Below the pieces are notes generated by a model. It was given only the letters and a program-made list of their open reading frames with translations. It had not been told where the DNA came from and did no database searches. Shown here one piece after another: positions 1 to 10,294 of a DNA stretch of 64,000 nucleotides; position 1 is the stretch's first letter; each line of letters opens with the position of its first letter. The DNA lies in the NCBI GenBank assembly GCA_007858575.1, contig CP042280.1:1-64000 (forward strand), written 5' to 3'. Both the position numbers and the translations under genes were made by a program. The stretch comes from Streptomyces sp. WAC08241. Its GTDB lineage: Bacteria; Actinomycetota; Actinomycetes; Streptomycetales; Streptomycetaceae.

Positions 1-203
1 GATCGCGGCGTCGATCTGCAGGGGCCGGGCCGCGTAGTAGTCCGGGCCGGGCCAGGATCCGTCGAGGGATGGCTGGTCGGCGTCGTTGTCGCGGACCGGG
101 GCCGGCCGATGCCGGTGATCTCCCGGATCTGTACCAGGGTGCCCTTGCCGATGACGGTGCCGGCCAGGTCGAGCTGGCCTTCGGTGAGGATCGGGTCAGC
201 CAC
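1..203 (-). CDS. Distal tail (Dit-like) protein, N-terminal part, cut by window edge
   Basis: Begins at GTG (201-203) with a GGGGAG ribosome binding site; the GTG overlaps the tape-measure stop. The visible N-terminus (VADPILTEGQLDLAG) is followed after one frame change by a stretch with SLDGSWPGPDYYAARPL. This resembles the start of siphophage distal tail proteins, where a short strand precedes a 'dGxxxGxDYlaGR' segment. Dit proteins form the hub joining tail tube and baseplate. Position directly after the tape measure is the usual one. Only about 65 residues are present, so the family call rests on position plus this short match. Confidence 0.6.
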   Translation of the reverse strand, partial: MADPILTEGQLDLAGTVIGKGTLVQIREITGIGRPRSATTTPTSHPSTDPGPARTTTRPGPCRSTPR

Positions 204-3200
204 GGGTTGCCACTCCCCTCTGCGGGCGCGGCGGGTCTGGCGCTGGAACTCGGAGGCGATCTCCGCTGCGGTGGCGCCGGGCCGGACGGCCGTGATCGAA
301 CATGGAAGGTGTCGCCGGACTCGCGGACGACGATGACTTGCCGGGAGGCGAGGTCGGTGACGCCGACGCCCATGCGGCGTGCGGCTTCGTGCAGGACCGG
401 CAGGGCGCTGGAGCGCTTGTTGCCGCCGAGGGATGTAGGCCTCGCCGCCGGTGGACGGCTCAGCGAAAGTCACGGCGCCGCCGCGGGTGGAGTAGATGCC
501 TTCGCGGATGCCGCCGTCGGCGTACGACAGGCCGCGGTTGGCGCGGGCGAGGTCGGCGAGGAACTTCGTCGCCCGGGATCCGAGGCTCTTCTTGATCTGC
601 CCGGAGGCCTTGTTGGAGATGGTGATGATCTCGTCCTCGCCCAGGCCGGTGGCCGCGGCGACGTCGTGTAGACCTGTCTTGGCCGTCCTTACCGCGGCGA
701 TGACCTGGATGAGGGTGGCCAGCTCGTCCTGGGAGAGCTGCCGGTTACTGGTCTTCGCCGAGGCGTTCGCGGCCGCGGCCCGCCGCTTGTCACGGACCGC
801 TTCTGCGGCCAGCTTCATCGCGGCGTCGTCGCCCTGTCCGGCGAGCATCGACGCCAGGTCTCCGTAGCCCCGCGCGGACAAGGTCGCCAGGTTCTGCTGG
901 AACGCGGCGTTTCCTCTGTTGGCGGTGTTGAGCTGGGCGGTGAGGTCGGCGAGGCTGGCTTTGGCGAGTGGGCCGAGGCGCCGAAGGTTCGCGACGATCT
1001 CGTTGAACTGCCGGTTGCTGGCCTTGGCGAGGGCGGCGACCATCTGCGCGCCCTCTTCGCCCATGTCGCGGAGGATGCCGATGACGTCTGTACCGCCCCG
1101 GCTGGCGATGCGGCGCAGGTTGGTCTCCCAGGCGTTGTTTGCCGCGACCGTGCCCCGCAGCGTCCGGGCCCAGTCGGCCAGGGAGAAGGTCTTGTTGTAG
1201 CGGGCCTGCGCGAGGTAGGCGGCTTCGGTCGCGGTGGCGAGGGACCGGCGGGCGGCGGCGACCTTCCGCTCGGCGGAGCCTTCCTGCGCGCCGGTGTGCT
1301 TGCGGCGGCGCAGCGCGGAGCTTCGCCTCCGCTTCACGGAGCCGGTCGACCGCGTTCGCGCGGGCCCTCAGCTTGGCGTTGTAGTCCTCGCGGGTGATGG
1401 GCTGGTGGGCCTCGTCGTAGCGGGACTGCACGTCGCTGACGGTGCTGCGCAGGCCGGTGGGGCGTAGGAGAAGCCGCCGCCGGCGAAGGCCTGGATGCCG
1501 CCGTCGGCGTACCAGGCGATCGTGTCCGGGTCGCCGCCCAGACGGCGGATGGTCTCCTCGGCGATCGCGCGGGAGCGGGGCCGCTTGGACGGGGCGAGGG
1601 ATGTAGGCCTCGCCGCCGGTCTCGGGCTCGGCCCAGATCCGGTAGGTCGGCATCGGGCGGGAGATCTGGGCGGTGTGCTGCTCGACGCCGCCGCCGGCGA
1701 AGGCCCGTATACGAGGGTTGTAGAGGTTGCCGTCGGCGCTGCGGCCTGCGGTGGAGCCGTAGTAGGTGCCGGCTGCCGGGCCGTTGGGGTTGCCCTTGAT
1801 GACGTAGCTGGTGGTGATGGTGATGGCCCGGTCGCGCAAGGCGTTGATGGCGGCGCCGAGGGAGTTGACGGCTGCTCTCTGGCCACCGGTGGGGACGCTG
1901 ACGGTGACGGTCTTGCCCTTGACGCTCTGGATCTTGAAGCCGAGGGCCTCGAGCTGGCGTCGCCCCTCGGCGGTGGGGACGTTCATGGTGATCGTCTTGC
2001 CCTTGGTGTTCGCGACCTTCGCCTTGAGGGCCTCCAGGTCGGCGACTGCACCTGCGGTGGCGGCGTCCATGTTGATGGTCTTGCCGTTGGTGCTGGCAAG
2101 CTTCTGGGCGAGGAGGTCGAGCTCGCGGCGTGCACCTGCGGTCGGGGCGGTGATCTTGTATTCGCGGGTGCCGGGGATCAGCTCGATCTCGTAGCCGATC
2201 GCTTTCAGCTCGCGCTGTGCTTCCTCGCCCAGGACGTCGACCTTGACGGTCATCTGGTTCGGGTGGAGGCGTACTCGGCCTGAACGGCCTGGATCTCCGC
2301 CAGAGCGGTGTCGACGCCCTTGGTCTGCAGGAGGATGGAAACCTGGCCGGGGATCAGGCCCATGGAGTCGGCCATGTGGCTGCGGCCTTGGACCCGATGT
2401 TGTAGCCGTCGGCGACCTTCAGGGCGGCGTCCCGGCCCTTCTGCATCTCCCGCTGCGCCGCCTGGATGGCGGCCGGGACGCCCTGGTTCTGGGAGATGGC
2501 GAAGTCGTAGGCGGCGACCGCGGCAGAGGCGCTGGCGTCGGCAATGGTGTTGAAGGTATCGAAGAGCTGTTGGCCGTTTCGGGTGGTGGTGCTGATGGCT
2601 CCGTTCAGGCCGATGAGCTCCTCGCCGTAGCCTCGGCCTTGTCGATGCCTGTAGACATCGACTCAGTCGCCCGCAAGACGGCTTCGTTGACGCGGGCCTG
2701 TGCGGCCTGGAGGGAGACCGATCCGCCGGAGAGGAGGTCGAGGGCCTCGCGCAGGGCGCGGGTACGGTGTCGGCGTCGGCCGTCTTGTCCGCGAGCTGCC
2801 CGACGGACCGCTTGAGGAGGTCGTAGGCGGTCGTGTTCTTACCGGCCTTTGCCACACCCTGTGAGAAGAGCTCGGCATCCGTCTGGGCTGCCTTGAACCG
2901 GTCGGACAGGCCGGTGATGCCGGCGCGAAGGTCGTCGGCGGCGCGGCCCGCGACGGTGAGGCCCTCTGCTTCGATGCCGGTCTCGGAGTCGGTGATCAGG
3001 ACCTTCTGGGACTTGGCGGCCGCGTCCAGCTTCCCCTTGAGGTCTTTGAGGGAGGATCCCTGGTTGGTGTAGGCGTCGACGAGCTCCGACATGGGGATCT
3101 TGGCCTGCTTGGCGACGTCGACCAGGCGCTGCTGTCCGTCCAGCGTGGTCTTGATCTTCGTGCTCATCAGGTCTTGCATGGCGAGCTGCCGGACGTTGTC

Positions 3201-5598
3201 GTCGACGATCCCGTTGGACTCACGCAGCGCGGCGGACAGGTTCGCGATCTGAGTCTCGTGCTCGCGGGCGGCGGCTGCGGCTTTCTGCTGGCGGGAGGCG
3301 AGCATGCCCAGGCCGACGGTGGCTGCGGTCAGTGCAAGACCCCAGCCTCCGCCGAGGACGCCCATGAGGCCGCTCATAGAACGTGCCAGGCCAGTACCAG
3401 CGGCGGCGGCGACGCCTCGGAGAGATCCGGCGAAGCCGGTGGCCTGGGCTGAGGCGGTACGGAAGCTGGACGTCATCTGCCCGAGGAAGCCGACACGGGC
3501 CTGGAGGACGGCGAACGCGGCACCGTACCGGCCGAGGGAGGCACCGGAAGCGGCGGCCAGGGAGCGCTGGAGCGCCATCTCTTGATTCAGGGTGCGGTAG
3601 GCGCCGGTGAGGCGTCCGCTGACCTGGCCGGCCAGGTTGGAGGCCATGGGGCCGACGCGGCGCATCAGGAGCATGGCGAGCACGGCGGACTGGACGGGCC
3701 CGGGGAGGGCGCCGAACGCGGAGACCAGGCCGCCGATCATGTGGCCGATGGGGCTGAGGACTCCGGAGAGGGCTTCGATGACAGAGACGGCGTGGTCGAA
3801 GACGTAGATGGCGGTGTCGAGGGCGGCTGATGCGCCGCCGCTGCCGCTGGCGACATCACCCAGGGCGGTGACGATGGGTTCGACGCCTGCGGCAAGGTTT
3901 TCGAGGACGGTCAGGACTGCCTTGCCGGCGGTCATCAGCACGTGGAGTGCGGCGGCGGCCGTGTCCGTGGCTCCGCCCTTGAACGGGGCGAGCATGTCCT
4001 TGACGGAGTCACCGATGCCGCCGAAGCGTTCCCGCAGGTCAGCGGCGATGCCAGGGCCGAAGAGGGTGGCGAAGTCGTTGCCGTACTTGAAGAACTTCGA
4101 TCTTCGGGGTGGCGTCGGCGAGACCGGAGGTGATGGCGCGGGTGAAGTACTCGATGCCGGGGCGGCGCCGTTGTAGATGGACAGGCCGGTCTGCGTCGCC
4201 TGCGTCTTGAGCTGGAGCATGGCGCCGGCGAGGCCCTTGCCCTTGGCGGCGGCGATGTCGGAGGCGGCACCGGTGCGGGAGACGGCCTGGATGAGGGCGT
4301 CGTAGGAGTCGGTGCCCTGGTGCGCGAGGGCAATGGCCCCGCTCATGGCGGGCTTGCCGAAAGCTTTCGCGACGGCAGCCGTGAAGTCCTTCTGAGACAG
4401 TGGTGTTCGGCTTCGCCGAGCTTCTCCACGATGTACCGGAGACCCTTGAACTTGCCCTGGGTCGTCCATGCCTCGATGCCGAGGCCGGCCAGGCCCTCGC
4501 GCATGAGCTTGGTGGGCTTGGCGAGGTTGGTGAAGATGCCTCGGAGGGTGGTTCCTGCGGTCTGGCCGAGGATGCCGGCCTTGCCGAGCATGCCGACGCC
4601 GGTGGCGGCTTCCTGCATGGAGACGCCGAGGCCGTGGGCGACCGGCCCGGCGTACTTCATGGAGTAGTAGATGTCGATGATGTCGCCGGAGGCCGCGTTC
4701 GCGGTGGCGGCCAGGGTGTCGGCGGCAACGCCTGCCTTGTCGGCACCCATGCCGAATTGGTCCATCATGTCGCCGAGGTACTTCGCGCTGTCGGCGGCGT
4801 TGACCTGGGCGGCGGAGGCCAGGGTGAGGGACGCGCGGGTTGCGTTGATGGCCTGGTCGGTGCGGAAGCCGGCCTTCGCGAGTTCGACCATGGATTCGGC
4901 GGCGTCAGTGGCAGTGGCGCCCGGGAGGACAGGTCGTTGCCGAGCTGGGCAGCGGTCGCGGCCGCGCGCTGCATCTGCATCGCGGTGCCGGAGGTCACGG
5001 CACCGAACGTGTTCATGGCCTGCTGGTATTCGTTGCCGTGCTTGATCAGCTCGGCGCCGCCCATGACGAGCGCGCCGCCGGACAGCAGCGCAGCCGTGCT
5101 CTTGAGGTGGTCGCGGAGCCGGCCGGTCTCGTTGGCGTAGCGGCGCATGGAGGCCGCGCCGCGGGCGCCGACTCGGTCGGTCTGCTGTGCGGCGCGCTGG
5201 GCTGCGGCTGCGAGCCGGTTGAGGTCGCGGACGGCGGAGTCGATCTGCCCGGACATGCGGGCCAGGTCCCGGCCGGCGGAGCGGGAGTTCGAACCGAGGG
5301 CGTTGAGGTGCCGGTTGGAGTTGCGGGCGGCGTCGCCGTACCGGCCGAGACGGACACCGGCGCGCTGTGCGTCGTTGCCGAGGCGGGCGACATCGCGGGC
5401 TGCGGTGCGGGCGGCGTTGCCGAAGCTGCGCACGTGCCGGGCAGCGGCGTTCGCGTCGCGGCCGAGACCGACGACGTGGGTGCGGGCCTGCCGGGTCTCG
5501 GTGCCGAGGGTGCGGGCGTGGGTGGCCGACTGGCGCAGCTCCCGGGCCAGACTCGTGCCCGTAGCGCGCAGGTCGACCGACAGGTTCCAGTTCGCCAC
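196..5598 (-). CDS. Tape measure protein
   Basis: About 1,800 residues, start ATG at 5598 (MANWNLSVDLRATG), stop overlapping the next gene. The N-terminal ~200 residues are Ala/Arg-rich helices typical of tail tape measures. The middle is a phage tape-measure domain with hydrophobic helices (MAGxxGILGQTAGTTLRGIF-type segment near 4570-4620). The 1830-2250 segment carries about five tandem ~32-residue repeats ending in GKTIxM/GKTVTVSVPT, and Gly-rich FAGGG motifs and GGEAYIP elements recur in the C-terminal third. The protein sets tail length and is ejected during infection. The frame changes roughly ten times (e.g. near 4920, 4400, 4150, 2760, 1300, 430), each restored by one base, which I attribute to sequence error. 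Intact homologues run as one ORF. Confidence 0.93.
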
Positions 5599-5619
5599 CG
5601 GCCCGCACCTTCCTCTCGT

Positions 5620-6038
5620 CTACTCCGTGCTGCGGGCTTCCCGGCGGGCCGCCCACTGTTCTTCCTTCCAGGTCGCGTTCGATCTCGAGCGCCGCGTGCA
5701 CGGCGGCAGGAATGAGCGCGATCTTCTTGCCGTGCAGGTCGGCCCCATCTTCTGGAGTTCGTCCTGTTTCTCGCCGATGACCTGGCAGCCGATACAGCGC
5801 TGGACGGTGACCTCGTAGGCGTCCTCGGCGTCGTCGGAGCCGCCGTGGTCCCAGTCCTCGTGGCGGGTGCCGCAGCCGGGGCAGACAGTGCGCTGGTACT
5901 CCCTGTAGGCCAGGGCTTTTTCCCGGTCGCGTTCTGTCCAGCGACCGTCCCCTGCGCCTCGGAAGAGGCTGTGGGGATGCCCCAGCGGTCGCACAGCTCG
6001 AGCTCGGCACGGAACCGTTCATCCGCGATCAGTCTTTT
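5620..6038 (-). CDS. Tail assembly chaperone, frameshift extension (GT-type)
   Basis: Reached by -1 slippage from the upstream chaperone: after the slippery site the frame reads RLIADERFRAELELCDRWGI. About 130 residues, with a CPGCG pair (near 5875) and a CIGC pair (near 5795) that look like a zinc-binding site. The C-terminus is Glu/Arg-rich and ends RREARSTE just before the tape measure. There is no convincing independent start with a ribosome binding site, which supports expression as a fusion. The family is common between tail tube and tape-measure genes in Streptomyces siphophages. Two one-base breaks occur inside (near 5960 and 5680). Confidence 0.75.
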
Positions 6039-6546
6039 CCCACGTCCGCGCGGACGGACTGCTGTACGTTCCAGGCGGTGTCGAACAGGGTGATCGATTC
6101 ACCCTCGCCCCAGGTGTCGAGGAACGTGCGGGCGTCGTCGACAGTGAGGCCGTCGAGGACGCGGCGGCAATCAGTTCGGGGGCGAGGGTTTCGAAGTTCA
6201 GGGCGGTGCCTTCCTCGGCCTGGGCTTCGGTCGGCGGGTGCTTCTTCTTCAGTTCCTCGAACGCCGGACGAGGCAAGGCCTCGAAGCGCAGGATGATCGC
6301 GGCGGCATCGAATGCCTCCTGCGCTATCTGCACGTTCTGCTCGGCTGCGGCCACCGCCGCGGTCAGATTGGGGTTCTTCGGGTCGTCAGTGGCGGCTGAC
6401 TTGGCCTTACGCAGTTCGAACCGTGCGATGTCGAGATCGGTCTTGACCTGGAGGTCGTCGCAGATCGTCATCTTCAGCGTGGGGCGCTGGCGGGCGAGGA
6501 GTCGCTCGCGGGCGGTCATCTGCGGCGGGGTGGTCTTGGTGGGCAT
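6029..6546 (-). CDS. Tail assembly chaperone (G-type)
   Basis: About 172 residues, start ATG at 6546 with GGAG eight bases upstream. Begins MPTKTTPPQMTARERLL and contains a helical middle (DDLQVKTDLDIARFELRKAK). The last residues are DVGKD before the TGA at 6029-6031. Position between tail tube and tape measure, size and the slippery GGGAAAA near the 3' end all match the lambda G protein role of coating the tape measure during tail assembly. One base is missing near 6160, after which the frame reads DDARTFLDTWGEGES. Confidence 0.8.
6035..6041 (-). other. Programmed -1 ribosomal frameshift site (GGGAAAA)
   Basis: On the minus strand the heptamer is G GGA AAA, in phase with the chaperone codons GGA and AAA, four codons before its stop counted from GTG. 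A -1 slip leads straight into the open downstream frame. This is the X XXY YYZ arrangement used by lambda-like G/GT chaperones. Confidence 0.8.
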
Positions 6547-6561
6547 GTGGGTTCTCCGTCA

Positions 6562-6599
6562 GGGGAAGGGCTCGGCCGGGCGCCAAGGCGCCCCTTCCC
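6562..6599 (-). terminator. Hairpin between tail tube and chaperone genes
   Basis: Inverted repeat GGGCGCC-AA-GGCGCCC at 6578-6593, with outer GGGAAGGG/CCCTTCCC arms. No U-tract, as is usual in Streptomyces. Lies in the roughly 155-base gap after the tail tube gene, and probably reduces read-through from the highly expressed tube gene. Confidence 0.6.
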
Positions 6600-6702
6600 G
6601 AACGCGTCGGGGCCGGCCGGGGCCGAGGGTGATACGGCGGATCCGGCTACATGTGTGCGGGTAGCTGGTGGATCGGTGCCGCGGGGGTGGCGGGGTGGTG
6701 GA

Positions 6703-7491
6703 TCAGCCGCCGGGCGTGGTGGTGGTGACCGCGACGGCCGGGCTGGTGCCGCCGGTGAGGGAGGAGGTCGCGGTCATCTGTACGACGTTGGTGCCGTCGT
6801 ACTGGCCGCCGAAAGTCACGGTGACCGGGGTGGTCGGCAGTGCGCCGCCGGCGCAGACGACGTCGCCCGGGTTGATGTTGGACAGCGCTTCCAGGGCGGA
6901 CTGCACGGCGGACGCGGCGGCGTTGTAGGCGATGCCGCTGGTGGTCTGGCCGGAGAAGGTCAGCGTGAAGGTGCCGCCGGTGGGGCCGCCGGTGATGGTG
7001 ACGGTCTGGACCTCGTCGGCGCCGGCCACCGGGACCGCGACGTCGAGCGCCGGGGTGTCGGTGATGACAAACTTCGCCATCCACTTCGCGGACTCGTTGT
7101 CGACGGTGATCGTCGACGACTTGGAGGCGACGGTGACGGGGTAGACGTCCATCGAGTTGGAGCCGGGTACGTCGCCCTTGCGGAGGATGATGATGTAGCC
7201 GGAGGTGCCCTTGGCGAGCGCGGCCTCGAGGACGCTGTCGGTGTCGTCCTCGTAGAACGTCAGCGTTGAGTCGCTCGCCTGGTCCTCGCCCTGGATCTTC
7301 GAGGTGAACGTGCTCTCGAGGTCCGGGGTGTCGATGGTCTGATTCTCGAGCGTGAACCCGTCGACGGCGGCGATGGCCTTGGTCAGCTTGGTGGCGCTGC
7401 TGAGCTCGGCGCGGGTGGGGATGTAGGCGGTGGACGCGATCGTCGGCGCGAAGAGGATCTTCGTGCGGCCGCGACGAGAAAACCTGGGCAT
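6703..7491 (-). CDS. Major tail tube protein with C-terminal Ig-like domain
   Basis: 262 residues, start ATG at 7491 (MPRFSRRGRTKILFAP) with AGGGG upstream; an in-frame ATG at 7530 is less well placed. Residues 1-158 look like an actinophage tail tube protein. Residues ~160-262 form a repeat-like beta domain (VQTVTITGGPTGGTFTL ... FGGQYDGTNVVQMTA). The same domain sits inside the decoration protein at 13.0-13.75 kb, with close DNA similarity. Such domains are surface ornaments thought to bind carbohydrates. The gene lies just upstream of the tail chaperones, the normal tube position. No frame breaks. Confidence 0.85.
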   Translation of the reverse strand: MPRFSRRGRTKILFAPTIASTAYIPTRAELSSATKLTKAIAAVDGFTLENQTIDTPDLESTFTSKIQGEDQASDSTLTFYEDDTDSVLEAALAKGTSGYIIILRKGDVPGSNSMDVYPVTVASKSSTITVDNESAKWMAKFVITDTPALDVAVPVAGADEVQTVTITGGPTGGTFTLTFSGQTTSGIAYNAAASAVQSALEALSNINPGDVVCAGGALPTTPVTVTFGGQYDGTNVVQMTATSSLTGGTSPAVAVTTTTPGG

Positions 7492-7526
7492 TCGGGGACC
7501 CCTTGCAGCGTGGCTGTGGTTGGCGG

Positions 7527-7556
7527 CCACCTGCGTGGTGGCGTCCGCGTGGGGTC
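7527..7556 (-). repeat. Intergenic element, copy 1 (tail tube leader)
   Basis: A 28-base sequence containing CCACCTGCGTGGTGG (a short hairpin) followed by CGTCCGCGTGGGGTC. It is repeated with two mismatches at 13789-13816. Both copies lie about 40 bases upstream of a gene encoding the same Ig-like domain. Confidence 0.6.
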
Positions 7557-7592
7557 CCGCCGCGGTGCGGTGTGGTGCAGTGCCTGAATGGG

Positions 7593-7637
7593 TCAGGCCG
7601 GCGTCAAGGTGACCTTGAAGCGCTGTACGTAACTCAT
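7593..7637 (-). CDS. Tiny ORF after tail terminator gene
   Basis: Fourteen codons, MSYVQRFKVTLTPA, starting in the ATGA overlap with the tail terminator stop. It has tight translational coupling but no further support. It could be a real micro-protein, or the true C-terminus of the upstream gene displaced by a sequence error. Confidence 0.3.
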   Translation of the reverse strand: MSYVQRFKVTLTPA

Positions 7638-8041
7638 GATGGCATCGCCTGGATCATTCGTTCCCCTGGTTCGGTGTCGAGTGCCCGGGACACCACGGTG
7701 GCGCCGTCCACATTGATGGGCCATGCCCAGGTGCCGTTGGCGGGGTTGCGGGCGAGGAAGGCGGCGCGGGCCTTGTCGGCCATCCACTCGACCTGCTCGG
7801 CGCTGCCGGCGCTGCCGGGCTTGGCCGGGTCGGGGAGGGACACGGACGTGATCTGGAAGGTGACGGCGAGGTCTTCGTTCTCGTCGGCGAGTGGCGGGCC
7901 GGATACGGCGCCGTCGAGGGCGTAGAGGACGTAGTAGTGCCGGCTGGTGGTCGTAGGGGCGCGGCCGCGGCCGACCGGGAGGCCGGTGGCCGTGGTGAGC
8001 ATGGTCAGGGTGGCGTTGGTGACGAGGCGGCGTTCGATCAT
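7634..8041 (-). CDS. Tail terminator / tail completion protein
   Basis: 135 residues, start ATG at 8041 overlapping the upstream stop. Sequence VTFQITSVSLPDPAKPG near the middle and ARAAFLARN later fit the compact alpha/beta tail-terminator class (lambda gpU-like), which caps the growing tail tube. It is placed between the gp10-like protein and the tail tube gene, as in HK97-type siphophages. No catalytic residues are expected. Confidence 0.6.
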   Translation of the reverse strand: MIERRLVTNATLTMLTTATGLPVGRGRAPTTTSRHYYVLYALDGAVSGPPLADENEDLAVTFQITSVSLPDPAKPGSAGSAEQVEWMADKARAAFLARNPANGTWAWPINVDGATVVSRALDTEPGERMIQAMPS

Positions 8042-8432
8042 GAGAGGGCCTCCGCGACGGCGAGGCGCATCTGGGCGTGGAGGGTGCCGCTGATGAAGTC
8101 GATCGCCGGTCCGACGTGGGCAAATGGTGGTTGGTTATAGCTGCGCCCAAGGCTGTCGGTCCCTACGAACCCGAACTCAGACGCCGGCCCTGGGGCCGGT
8201 CGGTGCCAAGGGTGCACATGGCGCCGTAGGGGATGCGGTGAGGGACGGGCTTCCAGGAGCCGCGGTAGTCGCCGGTGATGACGTTCGGTCCGGGTCGGCC
8301 AGAGGCATTGCCTCGGATGCGGGCGACGCCGACCATGCCTGTGTGGGCGACGCCCTTGTAGATGGCGTGCGGCAGCTGGTCGGCGGCGCGTTCCAGGCGG
8401 GCGGCGAGTTCATCGGCGGTCACGGTGGTCAC
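8038..8432 (-). CDS. HK97 gp10-like tail-joining protein
   Basis: About 131 residues, start ATG at 8432 (MTTVTADELAARLERAA). Contains VITGDYRGSWKPVPH, matching the 'tG.lr.Si' region of the HK97-gp10 family, then YNQPPFAHVGPAIDF near the C-terminus. One base is lost near 8185, after which the second frame continues to a stop overlapping the tail terminator start. These proteins sit at the head-tail junction and help attach tails to filled heads. Confidence 0.65.
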
Positions 8433-8887
8433 GGCGTGCTCCCGGCCCGGTTCTGATCAAGCGGCGTCGATTTGACGGCTTGGACGGTGGAGGCGGCGGT
8501 GACGTCGGTGCATGTCCAGGACCGGCCGATCAGCCCGGTGCGGGTCGGGTTGTGGACGGCGATGACGGTGACCTGCGCGTCCTTGGGCAGGTCGGGTGCG
8601 TCGAGGGGTGTGAGGAGCCGGTATCGGGACTTCGTTTCGGGGCGCCAGGGCAGGTTGGTGTCGGCTATGGCGACGAGGTCACCCTGCGCGGTCGCGGGCA
8701 GGACGGCGCCCGGGCCGGCGTAGAGGACGGTGTCGCTCGGGTACTCGACCTGCCCGGTGTCCGGGTTGAAGACGGGCTCGCCGGTGCCGGGGAGGGCGAC
8801 GCGGATGGTGTCGACGAGGAGATTCCCCTCGATCCAGCGGACGGCACCGGCGAGGGCGTTGTCGAGACCGGGGCCGGGGATGGTCAT
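8429..8887 (-). CDS. Head-tail stopper-like protein (DUF6093-type)
   Basis: 152 residues, MTIPGPGLDNALAGAVRW start, overlapping both neighbours by four bases. The YAGPGAVLP stretch in the middle and the C-terminal TRTGLIGRSWTCTDV segment resemble the DUF6093 family found at the head-tail closure position of Streptomyces phages. The stopper plugs the portal until tail joining. Position supports the call; I rely on family memory, not a search. Confidence 0.6.
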   Translation of the reverse strand: MTIPGPGLDNALAGAVRWIEGNLLVDTIRVALPGTGEPVFNPDTGQVEYPSDTVLYAGPGAVLPATAQGDLVAIADTNLPWRPETKSRYRLLTPLDAPDLPKDAQVTVIAVHNPTRTGLIGRSWTCTDVTAASTVQAVKSTPLDQNRAGSTP

Positions 8888-9264
8888 GTGCGGCCCTCAG
8901 CCCAGTCGATGAGCTGCGCCAGCATCGCCTTCGTGAGCTCGTTCGGGGAGCCGTCGAGGTCGTCGCGGTCCAGGGCGGCCTGGTCGAGCGCGGCAGGGTT
9001 GATGGCGCGCAGGAAATCGGTGATGAGCGGGCCCGGGTCGACCTGTTCGACGACGGCAACGCGGGCGAGGCCCTGCCACTGCACGTGTCCGGGCTGCCGG
9101 GTGTGGAGCAGGAGAGTGGGGAGCGCGTTGGTGATGCTGTGCTCGAGGACGTAGCCGGTGATCTGCTCCTCAGGCAGCGGGGCGTTGTCGAGGCAGATCT
9201 TGGCGTGCCCGGGCTGGGCATCGATCCGGACGCTGTGCACGGTCGGCTCGGCAGGGGTGCTCAT
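8884..9264 (-). CDS. Conserved virion-region protein, function unknown
   Basis: 126 residues, start ATG at 9264 (MSTPAEPTVHSVRIDAQ). The C-terminal half is an acidic helical segment (ALDQAALDRDDLDGSPNELTKAM). No recognisable domain. It overlaps both neighbours by four bases, so it is part of the head-tail operon. It could be an adaptor or an assembly factor, but the sequence does not decide. Confidence 0.65.
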   Translation of the reverse strand: MSTPAEPTVHSVRIDAQPGHAKICLDNAPLPEEQITGYVLEHSITNALPTLLLHTRQPGHVQWQGLARVAVVEQVDPGPLITDFLRAINPAALDQAALDRDDLDGSPNELTKAMLAQLIDWAEGRT

Positions 9265-9650
9265 GCTGTGTCCTGGGGGTCAGGGCCCAGTTCGACCCTC
9301 AGAGGAACGGTGCGCTGGATCACCATGGCCTCGTTCTTGCTGCAGGGGTCAACGTACCGACGGCCTGCTTCATTACGGCGGAACTCGCTGAAGCAGATGA
9401 CCTGATCTTGCTTTTCTCCCTGGTAGATGCGTCCTTCAACAGTGATTGGGCGCCGGATAGACACCTGCATGGTGTCGACGCCGTTGTCCAGCAACCAGTC
9501 GCGCACCCGGATCCGCTGTTCCTCGCTGAGGGGCTCGTCTCCACTGACGACGGTCGTGACGAACTGATCGACAGGGTTCGGCACCAGGGCAGGCCTCGGG
9601 GTTTCCTCCGGCAGGATCTGGTACTCGCCCAGGCTGACGTGGTTGCTCAT
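9261..9650 (-). CDS. Uncharacterised protein, paralogue of the 50.1-kb gene
   Basis: 129 residues (MSNHVSLGEYQILPEETP). The C-terminal two thirds (IRVRDWLLDNGVDTMQV ... VICFSEFRRNEAGR) align with the 86-residue protein at 50069-50326, which has CDWLTANGINPNAVPLH and VICYQVFVTEEGRPV. One copy is in the virion operon and one in the early region. It may be a small DNA- or nucleotide-associated fold, but no function can be assigned. Confidence 0.7.
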   Translation of the reverse strand: MSNHVSLGEYQILPEETPRPALVPNPVDQFVTTVVSGDEPLSEEQRIRVRDWLLDNGVDTMQVSIRRPITVEGRIYQGEKQDQVICFSEFRRNEAGRRYVDPCSKNEAMVIQRTVPLRVELGPDPQDTA

Positions 9651-10294
9651 TCGTTGCCTCCCAGGGGAGAGCCGCGTCCTCGACTCGAAGCAGGTGCTGG
9701 ATCAGGTAGTACTCAGCGCGATGGCCGCGCGTGCGCTCGGTGTCAGCATCGGCAGCGGGAGGATCGAAGCTAGCGCCTAGGAGACGCTCGGGCAGCGTGA
9801 GCCAGGCGTAGTAGTCGTCGAAGGTGGGCGACTCGAGAGCCTTACGGACCTTGGCGATGGTGGCCTGGCGGGCCCCTTCGGTGGAGTCCTCCCAGCTCGG
9901 GTAGCCGTCGGTGTTGCCGTTCTGTATCTGAAGGAAGGCGAGCAGTGTGCCTTCGTGGAGCGCGCGTGCCGCAACCTCGGTGGCTTCCTTTGACATGGCA
10001 GGACGGGGCTTCTGCTCGTTGCGTGCTTCAACCGGGTTGTAGGTGTTGGCGAAGATGCCCGGCTTGCAGGGGTAAAGGTGCCGGGCTTCCCGTCCGAATG
10101 ACCCAGTCACCGGCGCGAGCGGGTGCTTCGTCCCCGTGGACGGTGGTGAGGATCAGGTGGTCCGGGTTCTTCTCCGTCGGTCCGTAGATCCCGGCAGTGC
10201 CGAAGGCGTCCCAGATCTCCTGGACGTTACTGCCTGTGAACTGGATGGCTTCGATCTCGACGGGCTTCTTGCGGTACTTCTGGGGGCGGTTCAT
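9647..10294 (-). CDS. PGDYG-type protein with C-terminal extension
   Basis: About 215 residues. The N-terminus MNRPQKYRKKPVEIEAIQF and the later GDWVI ... YPCKPGIFANTYNPV match the small phage protein family with a conserved GDWI/YPCKP signature (PGDYG-like). The reading frame then continues without a stop into a second, helical domain (MSKEATEVAARALHEGTL) that could alternatively be a separate gene with a start at 9997. Breaks near 10095 and 9665. Function unknown; not a known structural component. Confidence 0.65.

Noticed and set aside
196..5598. Tape measure as a pseudogene with several fragments
   Set aside because: Each break is one base, the protein sense continues on both sides, and intact start, repeats and end are present.
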